Source: CAYPNF01 sp964411985 (lineage in GTDB: Bacteria > Verrucomicrobiota > Verrucomicrobiia > Limisphaerales > J093). Taken from it: DNA of 64,000 nucleotides. Shown here in pieces: positions 27,236 through 35,685 of this stretch. The stretch lies in the NCBI GenBank assembly GCA_964411985.1, contig CAYPNF010000005.1, positions 1 to 64,000 of the forward strand. The letters are read 5' to 3'. Position 1 is the first letter of the stretch; each line of letters opens with the position of its first letter. The position numbers and the translations under genes were made by a program. Below the pieces are notes generated by a model, which saw only the letters and a list, made by a program, of their open reading frames with translations, made no database searches and was not told the origin of the DNA.

Positions 27236-28087
27236 TCAGCTTTGACACGCTGGACAATAGTAGGTACTTCGGCCTGCTTGCTCCACTCTCTCGATCAAAT
27301 CCCCGCAACGAGGGCAGGGGAGCTTCTTTCGGTCATAGACAGAGAGCCTCTCCTCGTAACCCGCCGGCGCAGAGGTCGCTCGTCCGTAATAAAACAGACC
27401 GTCTCGGACACCGTCCTGGCCAAAAGCGAGTGGCACTGTGCTGCCCAAGCGAATCGCTTCTCGCAGGATGAAAAGCGTGGCTCGATGGAGACGAGCGATC
27501 TGGCTCTGCGTCAGCTCATTGGCAGACTGGAAGGGCGAGATCCGGGCGCGGTGGAGGATTTCACTGGCATAGATGTTGCCAATGCCAGCGATTTTCGCCT
27601 GTGCCATGAGAGCAGGCTTGATGGGCAGGCGCGTCGAAGCCAGCAACTTGGACAAGGCTGACCGGGTGAATTCGGGACTCAAAGGTTCAAGCCCGAGTTT
27701 CTCAAGAGCGGATGTACAGAGGCTTAGCCGTCCAAAATACCGTGGGTCTTCAAAAACCAGTTCACCGCGATCCAACTGGAAGACCACCGCGGTGTGTTTA
27801 GGAAGGGGAGAACCAGTGGCTTGAAGGTAGAGCCTGCCGGTCATTCCCAGATGCCCCAGAAGGGTGAGCTTCCCCTGCTTGCGTGGCTTGAGAAGCTGAA
27901 ACACCAGGTATTTGCCGCAGCGCTCCACGGTATCAAAAATGTGGTTCTCGAGGGCTTCACGAAAGGAAGGGCCCGAGTCTGGCCGGACGATCTTGGGACG
28001 ATTTACGGTGACGGAGAGGATCTTTCGTCCCCTCAGCAGGGGGCTGAGGTGGCGGACGAGCACTTCGACCTCGGGCAATTCAGGCAT
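27236..28087 (-). CDS. mutM: Formamidopyrimidine-DNA glycosylase (MutM)
   Basis: The protein has 283 residues and begins MPELPEVE; after removal of Met the N-terminal proline is the Schiff-base nucleophile and Glu3 is catalytic. A conserved lysine sits in RCGKYLVFQL, the helix-two-turn-helix has IAGIGNIYASEILH, and the C-terminal zinc finger is CPRC ... CPAC. It removes 8-oxoguanine and formamidopyrimidines and cleaves the abasic strand (base excision repair). It is the last gene of the minus-strand series that starts with rpsP; five bases separate it from yraN. All key residues are present. Confidence 0.96.
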   Translation of the reverse strand: MPELPEVEVLVRHLSPLLRGRKILSVTVNRPKIVRPDSGPSFREALENHIFDTVERCGKYLVFQLLKPRKQGKLTLLGHLGMTGRLYLQATGSPLPKHTAVVFQLDRGELVFEDPRYFGRLSLCTSALEKLGLEPLSPEFTRSALSKLLASTRLPIKPALMAQAKIAGIGNIYASEILHRARISPFQSANELTQSQIARLHRATLFILREAIRLGSTVPLAFGQDGVRDGLFYYGRATSAPAGYEERLSVYDRKKLPCPRCGDLIERVEQAGRSTYYCPACQS

Positions 28088-28092
28088 GCGCC

Positions 28093-28512
28093 TTAACCGT
28101 AGCGCCGAGGGTGGCTCAGAGGAAAGGCATTTGGGAGGTGTCGAATTTCACTGATGGTCTCCCCGTCCAGCAGCACCTCGACGATGTCAAACCGGATCGG
28201 GATCTTGGGGGAGCCAATCTCTCGCAGGTAGTCAAAGGCAGTTTTGGAGATTCGACGTTGCTTCTCGCGGTCGACGGCTCGAGCTGGGCGGTTAAAGTCT
28301 TCCGAGGAACGAGTCTTCACCTCCACGAAGACGAGGAGTTCGCCGTCACGAAACACCAGGTCGATTTCGCCTCTGCGCGATCGGTAATTAGACGCCAGAT
28401 GCTTACAGCCGAGATTCTCCAAATAGAGCCTCGCGGCGTTTTCCCCCCGTACCCCCCTTTCTTGGTGCACAGGTAACCGCTTGCGTGCCCACCACTCCTT
28501 GAACCAGTTCAT
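28093..28512 (-). CDS. yraN: UPF0102 / YraN family nuclease-like protein
   Basis: A 139-residue protein with the family core GENAARLYLENLG, NYRSRRGEIDLVFRDG and LVFVEVKTRS, in which D and ExK form a restriction-enzyme-like (PD-(D/E)xK) centre. YraN proteins are widespread and usually located in the rplS-rnhB region, as here (nine bases after rnhB, five before mutM). A role in DNA processing or repair is suspected but not proved. It is cytosolic, with no signal peptide. The length is slightly above the usual ~120 residues because of an N-terminal extension. Confidence 0.93.
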   Translation of the reverse strand: MNWFKEWWARKRLPVHQERGVRGENAARLYLENLGCKHLASNYRSRRGEIDLVFRDGELLVFVEVKTRSSEDFNRPARAVDREKQRRISKTAFDYLREIGSPKIPIRFDIVEVLLDGETISEIRHLPNAFPLSHPRRYG

Positions 28513-28521
28513 GAACTGGCT

Positions 28522-29175
28522 TCAGAATAGGTCCAACTGCCTTCTGTTGAAAGGGGCAAATGTACGCCGGTGAATAGGGCAGGGACCCAGCTTCTCGATG
28601 GCACAGAGGTGGGCTTCTGTCCCATAGCCTTTGTGCTCCGCGAAACCGTAGCCGGGGTAAATTCTATCGAACTCGATCATGAAGCGATCGCGGGTGACCT
28701 TGGCCAGCACGCTGGCGGCGGCGATGGAATAGCTCAGAGAATCCCCTTTGACGATCGCGGTCTGATGGTGGCCCAGAGAGGGCACCGGCCGTCCATCTAC
28801 CAATAGATGTTGGGGCCGCACATTGAGACGTTCCACCGCAAGCTTCATAGCACGGTGGGTGGCTGTAAGGATGTTCAGCCTGTCGATCTCCGCAGCGTCC
28901 ACTTTTGCAATCCCATAGGCGATTCCGGGAAGGGAAACAAGAGCCGCATAGAATTGCTCTCGCTGCGCGGCGGTCAGCTGCTTGGAATCATTGAGGCCCA
29001 CCAATTCCGAGGCAATCCCTTGCTCGATCCAGGCTAGGGGCAGAACCACGACGGCCGCCACCACGGGACCTGCGAGGGGGCCTCGGCCAGCTTCGTCCAC
29101 GCCGCCGATCCTCTCGATGCCTGACTGCAGGAGAAGACGCTCCCGGGCAAACCGATCGACGGAGCTCACTTTCAC
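28522..29175 (-). CDS. rnhB: Ribonuclease HII
   Basis: The protein has 217 residues. The catalytic motif GVDEAGRGPLAGPVVAAVV supplies the D-E pair; later carboxylates lie in LLVDGRP and in the SILAKVTRD-type segment (ASVLAKVTRDRFM). It incises RNA in RNA:DNA hybrids and at single ribonucleotides in DNA. It is in its usual place downstream of rplS, 59 bases away, and upstream of yraN. All active-site residues are visible, and the length is typical. Confidence 0.96.
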   Translation of the reverse strand: MKVSSVDRFARERLLLQSGIERIGGVDEAGRGPLAGPVVAAVVVLPLAWIEQGIASELVGLNDSKQLTAAQREQFYAALVSLPGIAYGIAKVDAAEIDRLNILTATHRAMKLAVERLNVRPQHLLVDGRPVPSLGHHQTAIVKGDSLSYSIAAASVLAKVTRDRFMIEFDRIYPGYGFAEHKGYGTEAHLCAIEKLGPCPIHRRTFAPFNRRQLDLF

Positions 29176-29234
29176 AAAAGGAAAAAGGCGAGGTGCAAAC
29201 CTCGCCTGGATAGGGGTCGAAAATCAGTTGAAAC

Positions 29235-29603
29235 CTACTTGGCAGCCTGGTGCTGCTCCTTTTCCTTCACCGCGGTCGCACCTTTGCCAATGCGTTTGCG
29301 CAGGTAGGTCAGCTTGGCGCGGCGCACGGATCCTCTTCGCTCGACTTCTACTTTGTCCACGCGCGGGGAGTGAATAGGGAAAATACGCTCCACTCCTTCA
29401 CCGTAGCTGATGCGGCGAACGGTGAAGGTTTCGTTGAGGCCCGTGCCTCGACGGCCGATGACGACACCGGCGAAGATCTGGATACGCTCCTTGTCGCCTT
29501 CCACGACTTTTGTATGGACGCGCACACTGTCGCCGACAGCGAAATCGGTGGGGTTTTTCCTGAAATACGTTGACTCAATTTTTCTCAACAATGCCTGGTT
29601 CAT
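29235..29603 (-). CDS. rplS: Ribosomal protein bL19
   Basis: The protein has 122 residues from the ATG at 29603, giving the conserved start MNQALLRKIESTYFRK; a longer in-frame reading to 29711 only runs back into trmD. Typical bL19 blocks follow: FAVGDSVRVHTKV, FAGVVIGRRGTGLNETFTVR and RRAKLTYLRKRIGK. It sits at the 30S-50S interface. Its ATG overlaps the trmD stop in an ATGA junction (29600-29603), so translation is coupled to trmD. The lysine/alanine-rich tail is short. Confidence 0.97.
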   Translation of the reverse strand: MNQALLRKIESTYFRKNPTDFAVGDSVRVHTKVVEGDKERIQIFAGVVIGRRGTGLNETFTVRRISYGEGVERIFPIHSPRVDKVEVERRGSVRRAKLTYLRKRIGKGATAVKEKEQHQAAK

Positions 29604-30319
29604 AAAATGTCTCTTTCTGTCGCCTGGTTGGCGCTCGGTTCTTTTTCGGGTGCAGCCATCAGATCTGGGCGGCGCTCTGCGGTGCGTTGACGCGCCTGCT
29701 GCTCCCGCCACTTGGCGATCTCAGCATGATGCCCGGAAAGCAGCACTTCGGGTACTTTCATTCCACGGAATTCTGCAGGGCGTGTGTAGTGCGGATATTC
29801 CAGCCAGCCATGGCTGAAAGACTCACTCTGCGAACTCTCGTCATCGCCCAGTGCCCCGGGCAAAAGTCTCGTCACCGAATCGACGATGATCATGGCAGGC
29901 AAAGCGCCATTGGTCAGCACATAGTCCCCAACCGATAGCTCGTCCTGAACCAGCACTTCCCTCACCCGCTCATCGACACCCTCATAACTGCCGCAGATGA
30001 GGAGCAGATGTGACTTCACGGATAGCTCCCGGGCAATCGCCTGGTTGAACACGCGTCCAGCGGGGCTGAGGAGAATCACGTGGGTCTCCGCGCTCCGCAA
30101 GGCTTCCACAGCTTCAAAGATCGGTTCGGGCTTCATCAACATCCCCGGTCCGCCTCCGAACGGTCGATCATCCACCGTCTTGTGGCGGTCGTGAGTGTAG
30201 TCCCGCAAATTATTCAGTCGCAAATCCAGCAGGCCTTTCTGTCTTGCCCGCTTCACGATACTCTCATCCAGGGGCCCCAAAAACATCCCTGGGAACAGGG
30301 TCAATACGTCGATTCTCAT
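29600..30319 (-). CDS. trmD: tRNA (guanine37-N1)-methyltransferase TrmD
   Basis: The protein has 239 residues. It starts MRIDVLTLFPGMF, has DDRPFGGGPGM and the trefoil-knot SAM site LLICGSYEGVDERV ... LSVGDYVLTNGA, all diagnostic for TrmD. It methylates G37 of tRNAs reading CNN codons, preventing +1 frameshifting. It lies 53 bases after khpA and overlaps rplS by four bases. The usual neighbour rimM is missing between khpA and trmD. The C-terminal tail (PEKEPSANQATERDIL) is extra and charged. Confidence 0.97.
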   Translation of the reverse strand: MRIDVLTLFPGMFLGPLDESIVKRARQKGLLDLRLNNLRDYTHDRHKTVDDRPFGGGPGMLMKPEPIFEAVEALRSAETHVILLSPAGRVFNQAIARELSVKSHLLLICGSYEGVDERVREVLVQDELSVGDYVLTNGALPAMIIVDSVTRLLPGALGDDESSQSESFSHGWLEYPHYTRPAEFRGMKVPEVLLSGHHAEIAKWREQQARQRTAERRPDLMAAPEKEPSANQATERDIL

Positions 30320-30372
30320 AACCCCGCGGCTGTCGGTCGGCCCGGAGGGAGTCCCGCCGCAAACGCGTCCCG

Positions 30373-30618
30373 TCAGCTTTTCGGCGGCTCCTCAACAATG
30401 TCGAGCGCGCAGCGCAGCCCTTTCTTAGCGCTCCCCACCAACAGCAGCGACCGGAGGGCGTGAATCGTCGCCCCTTGCTTTCCAATCACTCTGCCGACGT
30501 CATCCGGATGGAGCCGCAGCTCATAGACCTTCATGCCCTGCCGCTCGACCGGAGTGATGGAAACATCCTCTTGATGGTCCACCAGACCCTTTACCACAAA
30601 CTCGAGCCAAGCCTGCAT
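30373..30618 (-). CDS. khpA: KH-domain RNA-binding protein KhpA
   Basis: An 81-residue single KH domain with the GxxG loop in VIGKQGATIHALRSLL. KhpA (YlqC) binds RNA, often together with KhpB/Jag, and affects cell elongation in Firmicutes; its role elsewhere is less clear. It lies 14 bases downstream of rpsP, as in many bacteria. Family assignment is confident from length, motif and context. Confidence 0.94.
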   Translation of the reverse strand: MQAWLEFVVKGLVDHQEDVSITPVERQGMKVYELRLHPDDVGRVIGKQGATIHALRSLLLVGSAKKGLRCALDIVEEPPKS

Positions 30619-30632
30619 GGGATACCTCCTGA

Positions 30633-30890
30633 CTAGGCCACTGCTTTGGCCTGTTTGGCGGCCTTCTTAATGAAACTCGCGACGGTTTCCGTAGGTAAAG
30701 CACCCTTGCTGATCCAGTACTGGGCACGTTCCAAGTCGATCTTATAGTTCGTGCCGCTTTCTATTGGCTTGTAGGAACCGATCTCCTCGATAAAACGTCC
30801 GTCCCGCGGGCTTCGGCCGTCTGCTACCACAATGCGGTAGGCGGGGGCGTTCTTCGCTCCCGCGCGCTTCATGCGAATTCGTACTGGCAT
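30633..30890 (-). CDS. rpsP: Ribosomal protein bS16
   Basis: An 85-residue protein beginning MPVRIRMKRAGAKNAPAYRI and containing VADGRSPRDGRFIEEIGSY, the signature of bS16. It helps assemble the 30S subunit. It is the first gene of the rpsP-khpA-trmD-rplS-rnhB-yraN-mutM series on the minus strand. The promoter candidate lies about 80 bases upstream, in the gap shared with the divergent PQQ-propeller gene. Confidence 0.97.
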   Translation of the reverse strand: MPVRIRMKRAGAKNAPAYRIVVADGRSPRDGRFIEEIGSYKPIESGTNYKIDLERAQYWISKGALPTETVASFIKKAAKQAKAVA

Positions 30891-30972
30891 AATCTAAGTT
30901 GTTCTGCTGCAGTATTTTGAGCTAAACTCAAACCCTGCCACGATCACCACAGTGGCGATCAAAAGAGGCGAG

Positions 30973-31001
30973 AGATTAGTGCCTGCTTAACATCTTGGCA
31001 A
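30973..31001 (-). promoter_or_regulatory. Sigma70-like promoter candidate for the rpsP operon
   Basis: On the minus strand TTGCCA (31001-30996) and TAATCT (30978-30973) are separated by 17 bases. The -35 matches consensus at five of six positions; the -10 is weaker. It would give a leader of roughly 75 bases before rpsP. Confidence 0.35.
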
Positions 31002-31136
31002 GCCAAGTTTTGTGAATTTCTTACGTTGCCGCGTCGTGCCTTTGCCCCGCTTCAGCGCAGGTCGGCTTGTCCACTCGCCCGTAACTTTTCAAATCCTGTG
31101 AGCGTCTTGATCTTAAACATCCTGACCCCGACTGCC

Positions 31137-32540
31137 ATGGCAAAGAAAAATCCACGCGACGTGTCAATGAAGGGTGGCTCTAGGAGCCCGATCTCCAGTC
31201 TCCCCTGGCTCCTGGCCCTTTCCTTCGCCGGCACCCTCGCTTACGCCGCCGATCCTGCGAACCAGTACTGGCCACAATGGCGTGGACCCGCCTGCAACGG
31301 AGTGGCGCCTCTTGGCGATCCTCCGACCTCCTGGGGGGATGGGACCAACATTCAATGGAAAACCAGGATTCCGGGAAAGGGGAGTTCGACCCCAATTATT
31401 TGGGAACAGGATATCTATATCCAAGCAGCCGTAGAGAAAGCGATGGGAAACGGGACCCCTCCTACTCCAGCACCGGGCGACCCGGCAGCGCCCGAGCGGG
31501 GATCGCGCGGAGGAGGGATGGCCCGGGCCGAGAAACCCTCAAAACCCTACCAGTTTCAGTTGATCTGCCTTGATCGCTCGTCGGGGGGTATCAAATGGCA
31601 AAAGACCCTTCGGGAAGAGGTTCCCCAGGAAGGACACCATCCAGATCATGGTTATGCTTCTCACTCTCCCGTCACAGATGGGCGTTCGGTTTATGCCTAC
31701 TTCGGTTCGCGAGGGCTTCACTGCGTGGATCGTAACGGCGAGGTGAAATGGCAAAAGGACCTTGGGAAGATGAGCACCAGGAATTCCTTTGGAGAAGGCA
31801 GTTCTCCGGCACTGTTCCGCGACCGGATCTTTGTGAACTGGGACCACCAGGGAGACGATTTCATCGCTGCATTCGACAAGGTCACGGGAAAAGAGATCTG
31901 GCGGCAGCCAAGGGAGGAAGACACGAGTTGGTCCACGCCACTGGTCGTAGAACACAGTGGCAAGACCCAAGTGGTGGTTGCCGCCACGAAGAAAGTGCGC
32001 AGCTACGATTTCGAAACCGGAAAACTCCTTTGGGAGTGTGGCGGGCTCACGGCTAATGTCATCCCAACTCCCGTAGCCAAAGACGGGTTCGTTTATCCTA
32101 TCAGCGGGTTCCGGGGAAGCGCTCTGTTTGCAGTCCGATTAGGGAAGGAGGGGGACCTTACCGGTACGGACGCAATCGCTTGGTCCTACAATAAGAACAC
32201 GCCTTACGTTCCTTCACCCTTGCTGCTGGAGGAGCACCTGTACTTCTTCGCGGGTAACAATGCGAACCTCACCTGCTTGGACGCCAGGGATGGCAAGGTG
32301 TTGATGGACTCTCTGAAGATCGAGGGAATGTCGGGAGTGTATGCTTCGCCCGTGGCAGCCGCAGGGAGGGTTTACCTGGCAAGTCGCAACGGCACCACTG
32401 TCGTAGTGAAGCAGGGCGACAAGCTCGAGATTCTCGCGACCAACCGTCTCGAAGACCGGTTTGACGCCTCACCGGCGATCGTCGGGAAACAGCTTTTTCT
32501 GCGCGGGCAAGAGTATTTGTATTGTATCGCAGGCCGATAG
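31137..32540 (+). CDS. Secreted PQQ-like beta-propeller protein (BamB-like)
   Basis: About 467 residues from the ATG at 31137. A signal peptide ends near AYA|ADP. After the phrase QYWPQWRGPACNGVAP, common in Verrucomicrobia and Planctomycetes secreted proteins, come propeller blades (ICLDRSSGGIKWQKTLREE, IAAFDKVTGKEIWRQPREED, YDFETGKLLWECGG). The 'WxxWRGP' start followed by a PQQ-like eight-bladed propeller is frequent in these phyla, but the function is unknown. The BamB resemblance is in fold only, since no BamB lipobox is seen. A G/P/R-rich loop sits near residues 115-135. The gene is divergent from rpsP and ends eight bases from the convergent SGNH gene. Confidence 0.87.
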   Translation: MAKKNPRDVSMKGGSRSPISSLPWLLALSFAGTLAYAADPANQYWPQWRGPACNGVAPLGDPPTSWGDGTNIQWKTRIPGKGSSTPIIWEQDIYIQAAVEKAMGNGTPPTPAPGDPAAPERGSRGGGMARAEKPSKPYQFQLICLDRSSGGIKWQKTLREEVPQEGHHPDHGYASHSPVTDGRSVYAYFGSRGLHCVDRNGEVKWQKDLGKMSTRNSFGEGSSPALFRDRIFVNWDHQGDDFIAAFDKVTGKEIWRQPREEDTSWSTPLVVEHSGKTQVVVAATKKVRSYDFETGKLLWECGGLTANVIPTPVAKDGFVYPISGFRGSALFAVRLGKEGDLTGTDAIAWSYNKNTPYVPSPLLLEEHLYFFAGNNANLTCLDARDGKVLMDSLKIEGMSGVYASPVAAAGRVYLASRNGTTVVVKQGDKLEILATNRLEDRFDASPAIVGKQLFLRGQEYLYCIAGR

Positions 32541-32548
32541 ACGGCTGC

Positions 32549-33607
32549 CTACTTTCGGACCGCGCTCCAGTCGCTCGTCACTTCACTGCCGTCCATTTCG
32601 GTCTTGGCGGTTCCGGTGATCTTATCACCTTCGATCTTGCCCGACATACGGTATTTCATCGAGCCCCCGTCGGGGCGGTCCCTTGTCACGGTCCATGAGA
32701 ATTCGGAACCGATCGCTTTCCCGTTCTCGATTTCCAACCAACGGTCGTTGCCTCGTGCGAATCGCCCTGTGACCTTCTCGCCTTCCTGCTTCAGTATCAG
32801 CGGTGCCGAAACCGGGTTGCCATCGGGGCCTTTGATGGTCCAGGTCCATTCGCCCATGAGACTCAGCGATGCGCCCGAAGCCGTTACGGGGAGGTCACCC
32901 AAGATCTTTGCCAAAGTGGGTTCAATGGCTTCCGCCCACACCTGATAGCCTTCGGGGGAGAGATGAAGGAAGTCTGGCAGGAGCGTGCGAGGCAATGTGC
33001 CGTGCGCATCCATGAACTTGTACCCAAAGTCGATATAGAGAACCTGGTTGCCGTCAGCTAGGCGTTGGACGATTTGGTTGACCTGGAGGATCTTCCCCCG
33101 TTGCGTCGAGGGATTCTCGTTTCGTGGAAAGATCCCGAGTAGCAGAATCGTGGCGTCAGGAAGCTGCTCCCGAAGGGTCTTCACGATGGCCTCGATTCCC
33201 TCTGCGATCTGTTCCACCGTGTTGTCCTCCCCGTTCGAGTTATTGGTGCCGATCATCAGAACCACGGCTTTGGGCTTCAGACCTTTGAGGTTACCGTTGG
33301 TGAGGCGCCAGAGCACATGTTGGGTTCGGTCTCCACCGATTCCGAGATTCACCGCATTTCTCCGGGCATAGAATTTCTCCCAGACCTCTTTGCCTGCACC
33401 CTCCCATCCTTGAGTGATCGAGTCTCCGATGAAGAGTACCTGCGCTTTCTCGCCTGCCTCGGTGGCACGCTGTGTGAGGAGCGCGTGGCGCTCTTTCCAG
33501 CTCTGTTCGGTACGTGGCGCGGCCTCGACGGCCGAGTGGCTAAGGACGGAGGGGCTCGATACCAAGACCGAGGCGACACTGAGCCAGGACAGAATGAACG
33601 ATCGCAT
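32549..33607 (-). CDS. Secreted SGNH/GDSL hydrolase with C-terminal beta domain
   Basis: The protein has 352 residues. A signal peptide is followed by an SGNH hydrolase: block I FIGDSITQGWEG (nucleophile serine), block II glycine in GIGGDRTQHVLWRL, block III asparagine in MIGTNNSNGED, and block V DFLHLSPEGY with Asp and His. This type resembles PAF-acetylhydrolase-like or sialate/acetylxylan esterases. Residues ~255-352 form a separate beta-rich domain (MGEWTWTIKGPDGNP ... TSDWSAVRK) of unknown role. It probably removes acyl groups from glycans outside the cytoplasm. Confidence 0.88.
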   Translation of the reverse strand: MRSFILSWLSVASVLVSSPSVLSHSAVEAAPRTEQSWKERHALLTQRATEAGEKAQVLFIGDSITQGWEGAGKEVWEKFYARRNAVNLGIGGDRTQHVLWRLTNGNLKGLKPKAVVLMIGTNNSNGEDNTVEQIAEGIEAIVKTLREQLPDATILLLGIFPRNENPSTQRGKILQVNQIVQRLADGNQVLYIDFGYKFMDAHGTLPRTLLPDFLHLSPEGYQVWAEAIEPTLAKILGDLPVTASGASLSLMGEWTWTIKGPDGNPVSAPLILKQEGEKVTGRFARGNDRWLEIENGKAIGSEFSWTVTRDRPDGGSMKYRMSGKIEGDKITGTAKTEMDGSEVTSDWSAVRK

Positions 33608-33935
33608 AAGTCAGACTCTGCACCATGGTCCCATACTCTGCAAGTCGGCAGACCTTAGCCCAAAGGCGCCCGGGAAGACCACGTCACCCTTTTATGCGAC
33701 TTGCTTCTGCTGCGATCGTCAGGTAGGCTAAATTCGCATTGCTGGCCGAGAAGAGTGCTCTCGCTGGCAAGAGCATTGGGTAATCCGACGGTCCCTCGCG
33801 AAAGCGGGGTGTTTAGTGTAATGCGTGTACCGCGGAGTGTTAGATGGCCCAGTTTCCTTTTGGGGGGAGACTGGGCCTTCTGCTCTCTGGCCCTGCCTCC
33901 CGGTTTGGGAGCAAGAGCCTTATGGAGGCAACGGT
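33608..33935. other. Intergenic region with one inverted repeat
   Basis: This 328-base gap lies between the SGNH gene start and the NIPSNAP gene end, both on the minus strand. GGCCCAGT (33846-33853) pairs perfectly with ACTGGGCC (33870-33877), but neither side has a strong T-run, so a terminator call is weak. I see no gene in it. Confidence 0.4.
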
Positions 33936-34718
33936 CTAAATCTGGGAGTAGTCAGCTGCCACCAGAGAAAGGTTCGTGATGCCAGACAAGATCGCTTTGT
34001 CAGCGTACTCTGGCATCTCCTTTAGCCGCTTCCAATCAGGATGCGCGCCGAATTTGCCCCACGCAGCCTTCTGCGCCTCCATGTCTTTGAAGACCAGCAT
34101 GTAAGTCAGGTTCGGCATCTTGGAGCCAGCGATGGCCTGGCCAAAAAACACGGGGTTCAAGCCAACCTCACGGAAGATCTTAATCTCACCGGCGTCGTTG
34201 AACATCTCTACTTTCTTGAGCCCGGTTTTGACGCTGGGACTTTCATAGATGCGCAGCTGAAAGACGCGTCCTGGGGATTTGACTGGGGTTTCGAGCTGGG
34301 GCATGCCTTTGAAGGCGACCAGGACGGAACTCTCCATCCGCTTGAACGCCGGGGCCGAGGCTGGGGCATCGATGAAATCGGCCCCGGCAGCCAGGAACTC
34401 TGAGTCCTGAGCCATTTTGGCCATGAGCGTGAACACGGATTCAGGGGAGGAATGGCGGATGAGGAGATAGGTGGGGCTGATCCCCTCGCTGGGGTAGAAC
34501 ACACCAACAGGATTGACGCCGAGCCGGTTCAGCGCAGGTATGGCGGCGTTTTTGAGAAAGGTGTCCAGCCCCTTCTTCTGCTCGGTGGTATCCAAGGTAA
34601 ACTGCCGCAATTCATAAAAATCCCGGCCAGCTCCAGGCTGGGCGGCTTGTGAAGTGCTGGTGGCGATGGTGGCCAAGCTGGCGGCACCGGAGAGGCTGAC
34701 GAATTCGCGTCGGTTCAT
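33936..34718 (-). CDS. NIPSNAP family protein with Tat-like leader
   Basis: The protein has 260 residues. The leader MNRREFVSLSGAASLATIA carries RR followed by a hydrophobic stretch, as in a twin-arginine signal. The rest is a NIPSNAP/ferredoxin-like fold of two repeats (YELRQFTLDTTEQKKGLDTF ... VFQLRIYESPSVKTGLKKVE, and KMPNLTYMLVFKDMEAQKAAW near the end). NIPSNAP-domain proteins with such leaders are common in Verrucomicrobia; the biochemical role is unknown. The gene is divergent from the rhodanese gene. Confidence 0.88.
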   Translation of the reverse strand: MNRREFVSLSGAASLATIATSTSQAAQPGAGRDFYELRQFTLDTTEQKKGLDTFLKNAAIPALNRLGVNPVGVFYPSEGISPTYLLIRHSSPESVFTLMAKMAQDSEFLAAGADFIDAPASAPAFKRMESSVLVAFKGMPQLETPVKSPGRVFQLRIYESPSVKTGLKKVEMFNDAGEIKIFREVGLNPVFFGQAIAGSKMPNLTYMLVFKDMEAQKAAWGKFGAHPDWKRLKEMPEYADKAILSGITNLSLVAADYSQI

Positions 34719-34900
34719 AGTATTGTGTTGCCGTTTTCATACCACAGCCGGTGGTCCTAGTCACGGTCTTCTTTGAGCGCTTTGCTGGCCACGGCCAAGG
34801 CCAGGTTTGGCGGGGGACTCGCTCTGGGTCACTCGGAGGCAGAATGCGTCTCAATCAAGGCTCGACGTTCCGTCTCAATGAAGGTAGTGTTCCGCTCATC

Positions 34901-35572
34901 ATGAATGGGAGAACCCTCGCTTTCACACCGGCACGTTGGTCGGATAGGTGGACAAATTTTCTCAGACTGGTATTGCTGGGTTGGGTCGCCTTCGCGCCGA
35001 GTTGCGTGAACGGGGAGGAAGTTCGAGTGTTGTCGCTATCCCAGAATGGCTTGATCACGTGGTCCAATTCGACTCTGAACGTGACCTGCCGGGTGGAGTG
35101 GGCCTCGACGGTCGATGGACCTTGGAATGCCTCTTGGGACTCTCTCAGCAACGTGGTGGTGACCAACGGTATCACCCAACGAAGTGTGCCGATGTTCTAT
35201 CGAGTCGTCGCAACCCTACCGCCCGCGCCCCCCTTGATTACCAACATCACCGCCTCCGCGACGCTCAAACTGATTACTGACTTAGCCACGGATCCGGATT
35301 TCGTGATCCTGGATGTTCGCACGCCGGGGGAGTACGCGCCTCGGCACATCAAGAAGGCAGTGAATCTCGACTACAATGCGGCGGGTTTTTCCGCCCAACT
35401 GGATGCGCTTGATAAGGCAAAAACCTACTTGGTCTACTGCGCTTCGGGAAACCGCGCTTCACAGGCTTTGAACCTGATGAAGGGCAAAGGGTTTCTCAGG
35501 GTTTATCGTATGTCCGAGGGGTTCAGCACTTTCGCCAGCTTGCCCGGTGCCGCGATTTGGCTCGAACCCTAG
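34901..35572 (+). CDS. Exported rhodanese-like sulfurtransferase
   Basis: About 223 residues from the ATG at 34901. That start is chosen because the hydrophobic segment WTNFLRLVLLGWVAFAPSC then forms an N-terminal signal or lipobox-like leader; in-frame starts upstream at 34844 and 34751 exist. Residues ~35-105 are a beta-rich module (LITWSNSTLNVTCRVEWA). The C-terminal rhodanese has VILDVRTPGEYAPRHIKKAVNLDY and the active-site cysteine in YCASGNRASQA. It may transfer sulfur or act in redox reactions outside the cytoplasm. Just upstream, 34847-34894 holds two imperfect copies of a 24-base unit (CGTCTCAATSAAGG...). Confidence 0.78.
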   Translation: MNGRTLAFTPARWSDRWTNFLRLVLLGWVAFAPSCVNGEEVRVLSLSQNGLITWSNSTLNVTCRVEWASTVDGPWNASWDSLSNVVVTNGITQRSVPMFYRVVATLPPAPPLITNITASATLKLITDLATDPDFVILDVRTPGEYAPRHIKKAVNLDYNAAGFSAQLDALDKAKTYLVYCASGNRASQALNLMKGKGFLRVYRMSEGFSTFASLPGAAIWLEP

Positions 35573-35685
35573 TTCGGTGGTCTTCGGTTGTCGGGAGGAA
35601 GCCCGTCCTGCTGGGGAGCGTCAAGTGGAAACGGGAGCCCAGATTGGATTTGGCGCCCCTTGGCTTGCAATGTAGGATTCGTGGC

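Noticed and set aside
33846..33877. Terminator after the NIPSNAP gene
   Set aside because: The 8-bp stem is perfect but has no T-run on either strand; reported only as an inverted repeat.
34847..34894. Tandem repeat as a CRISPR or regulatory array
   Set aside because: Only two imperfect 24-base copies are present, without spacers; likely a small local duplication.
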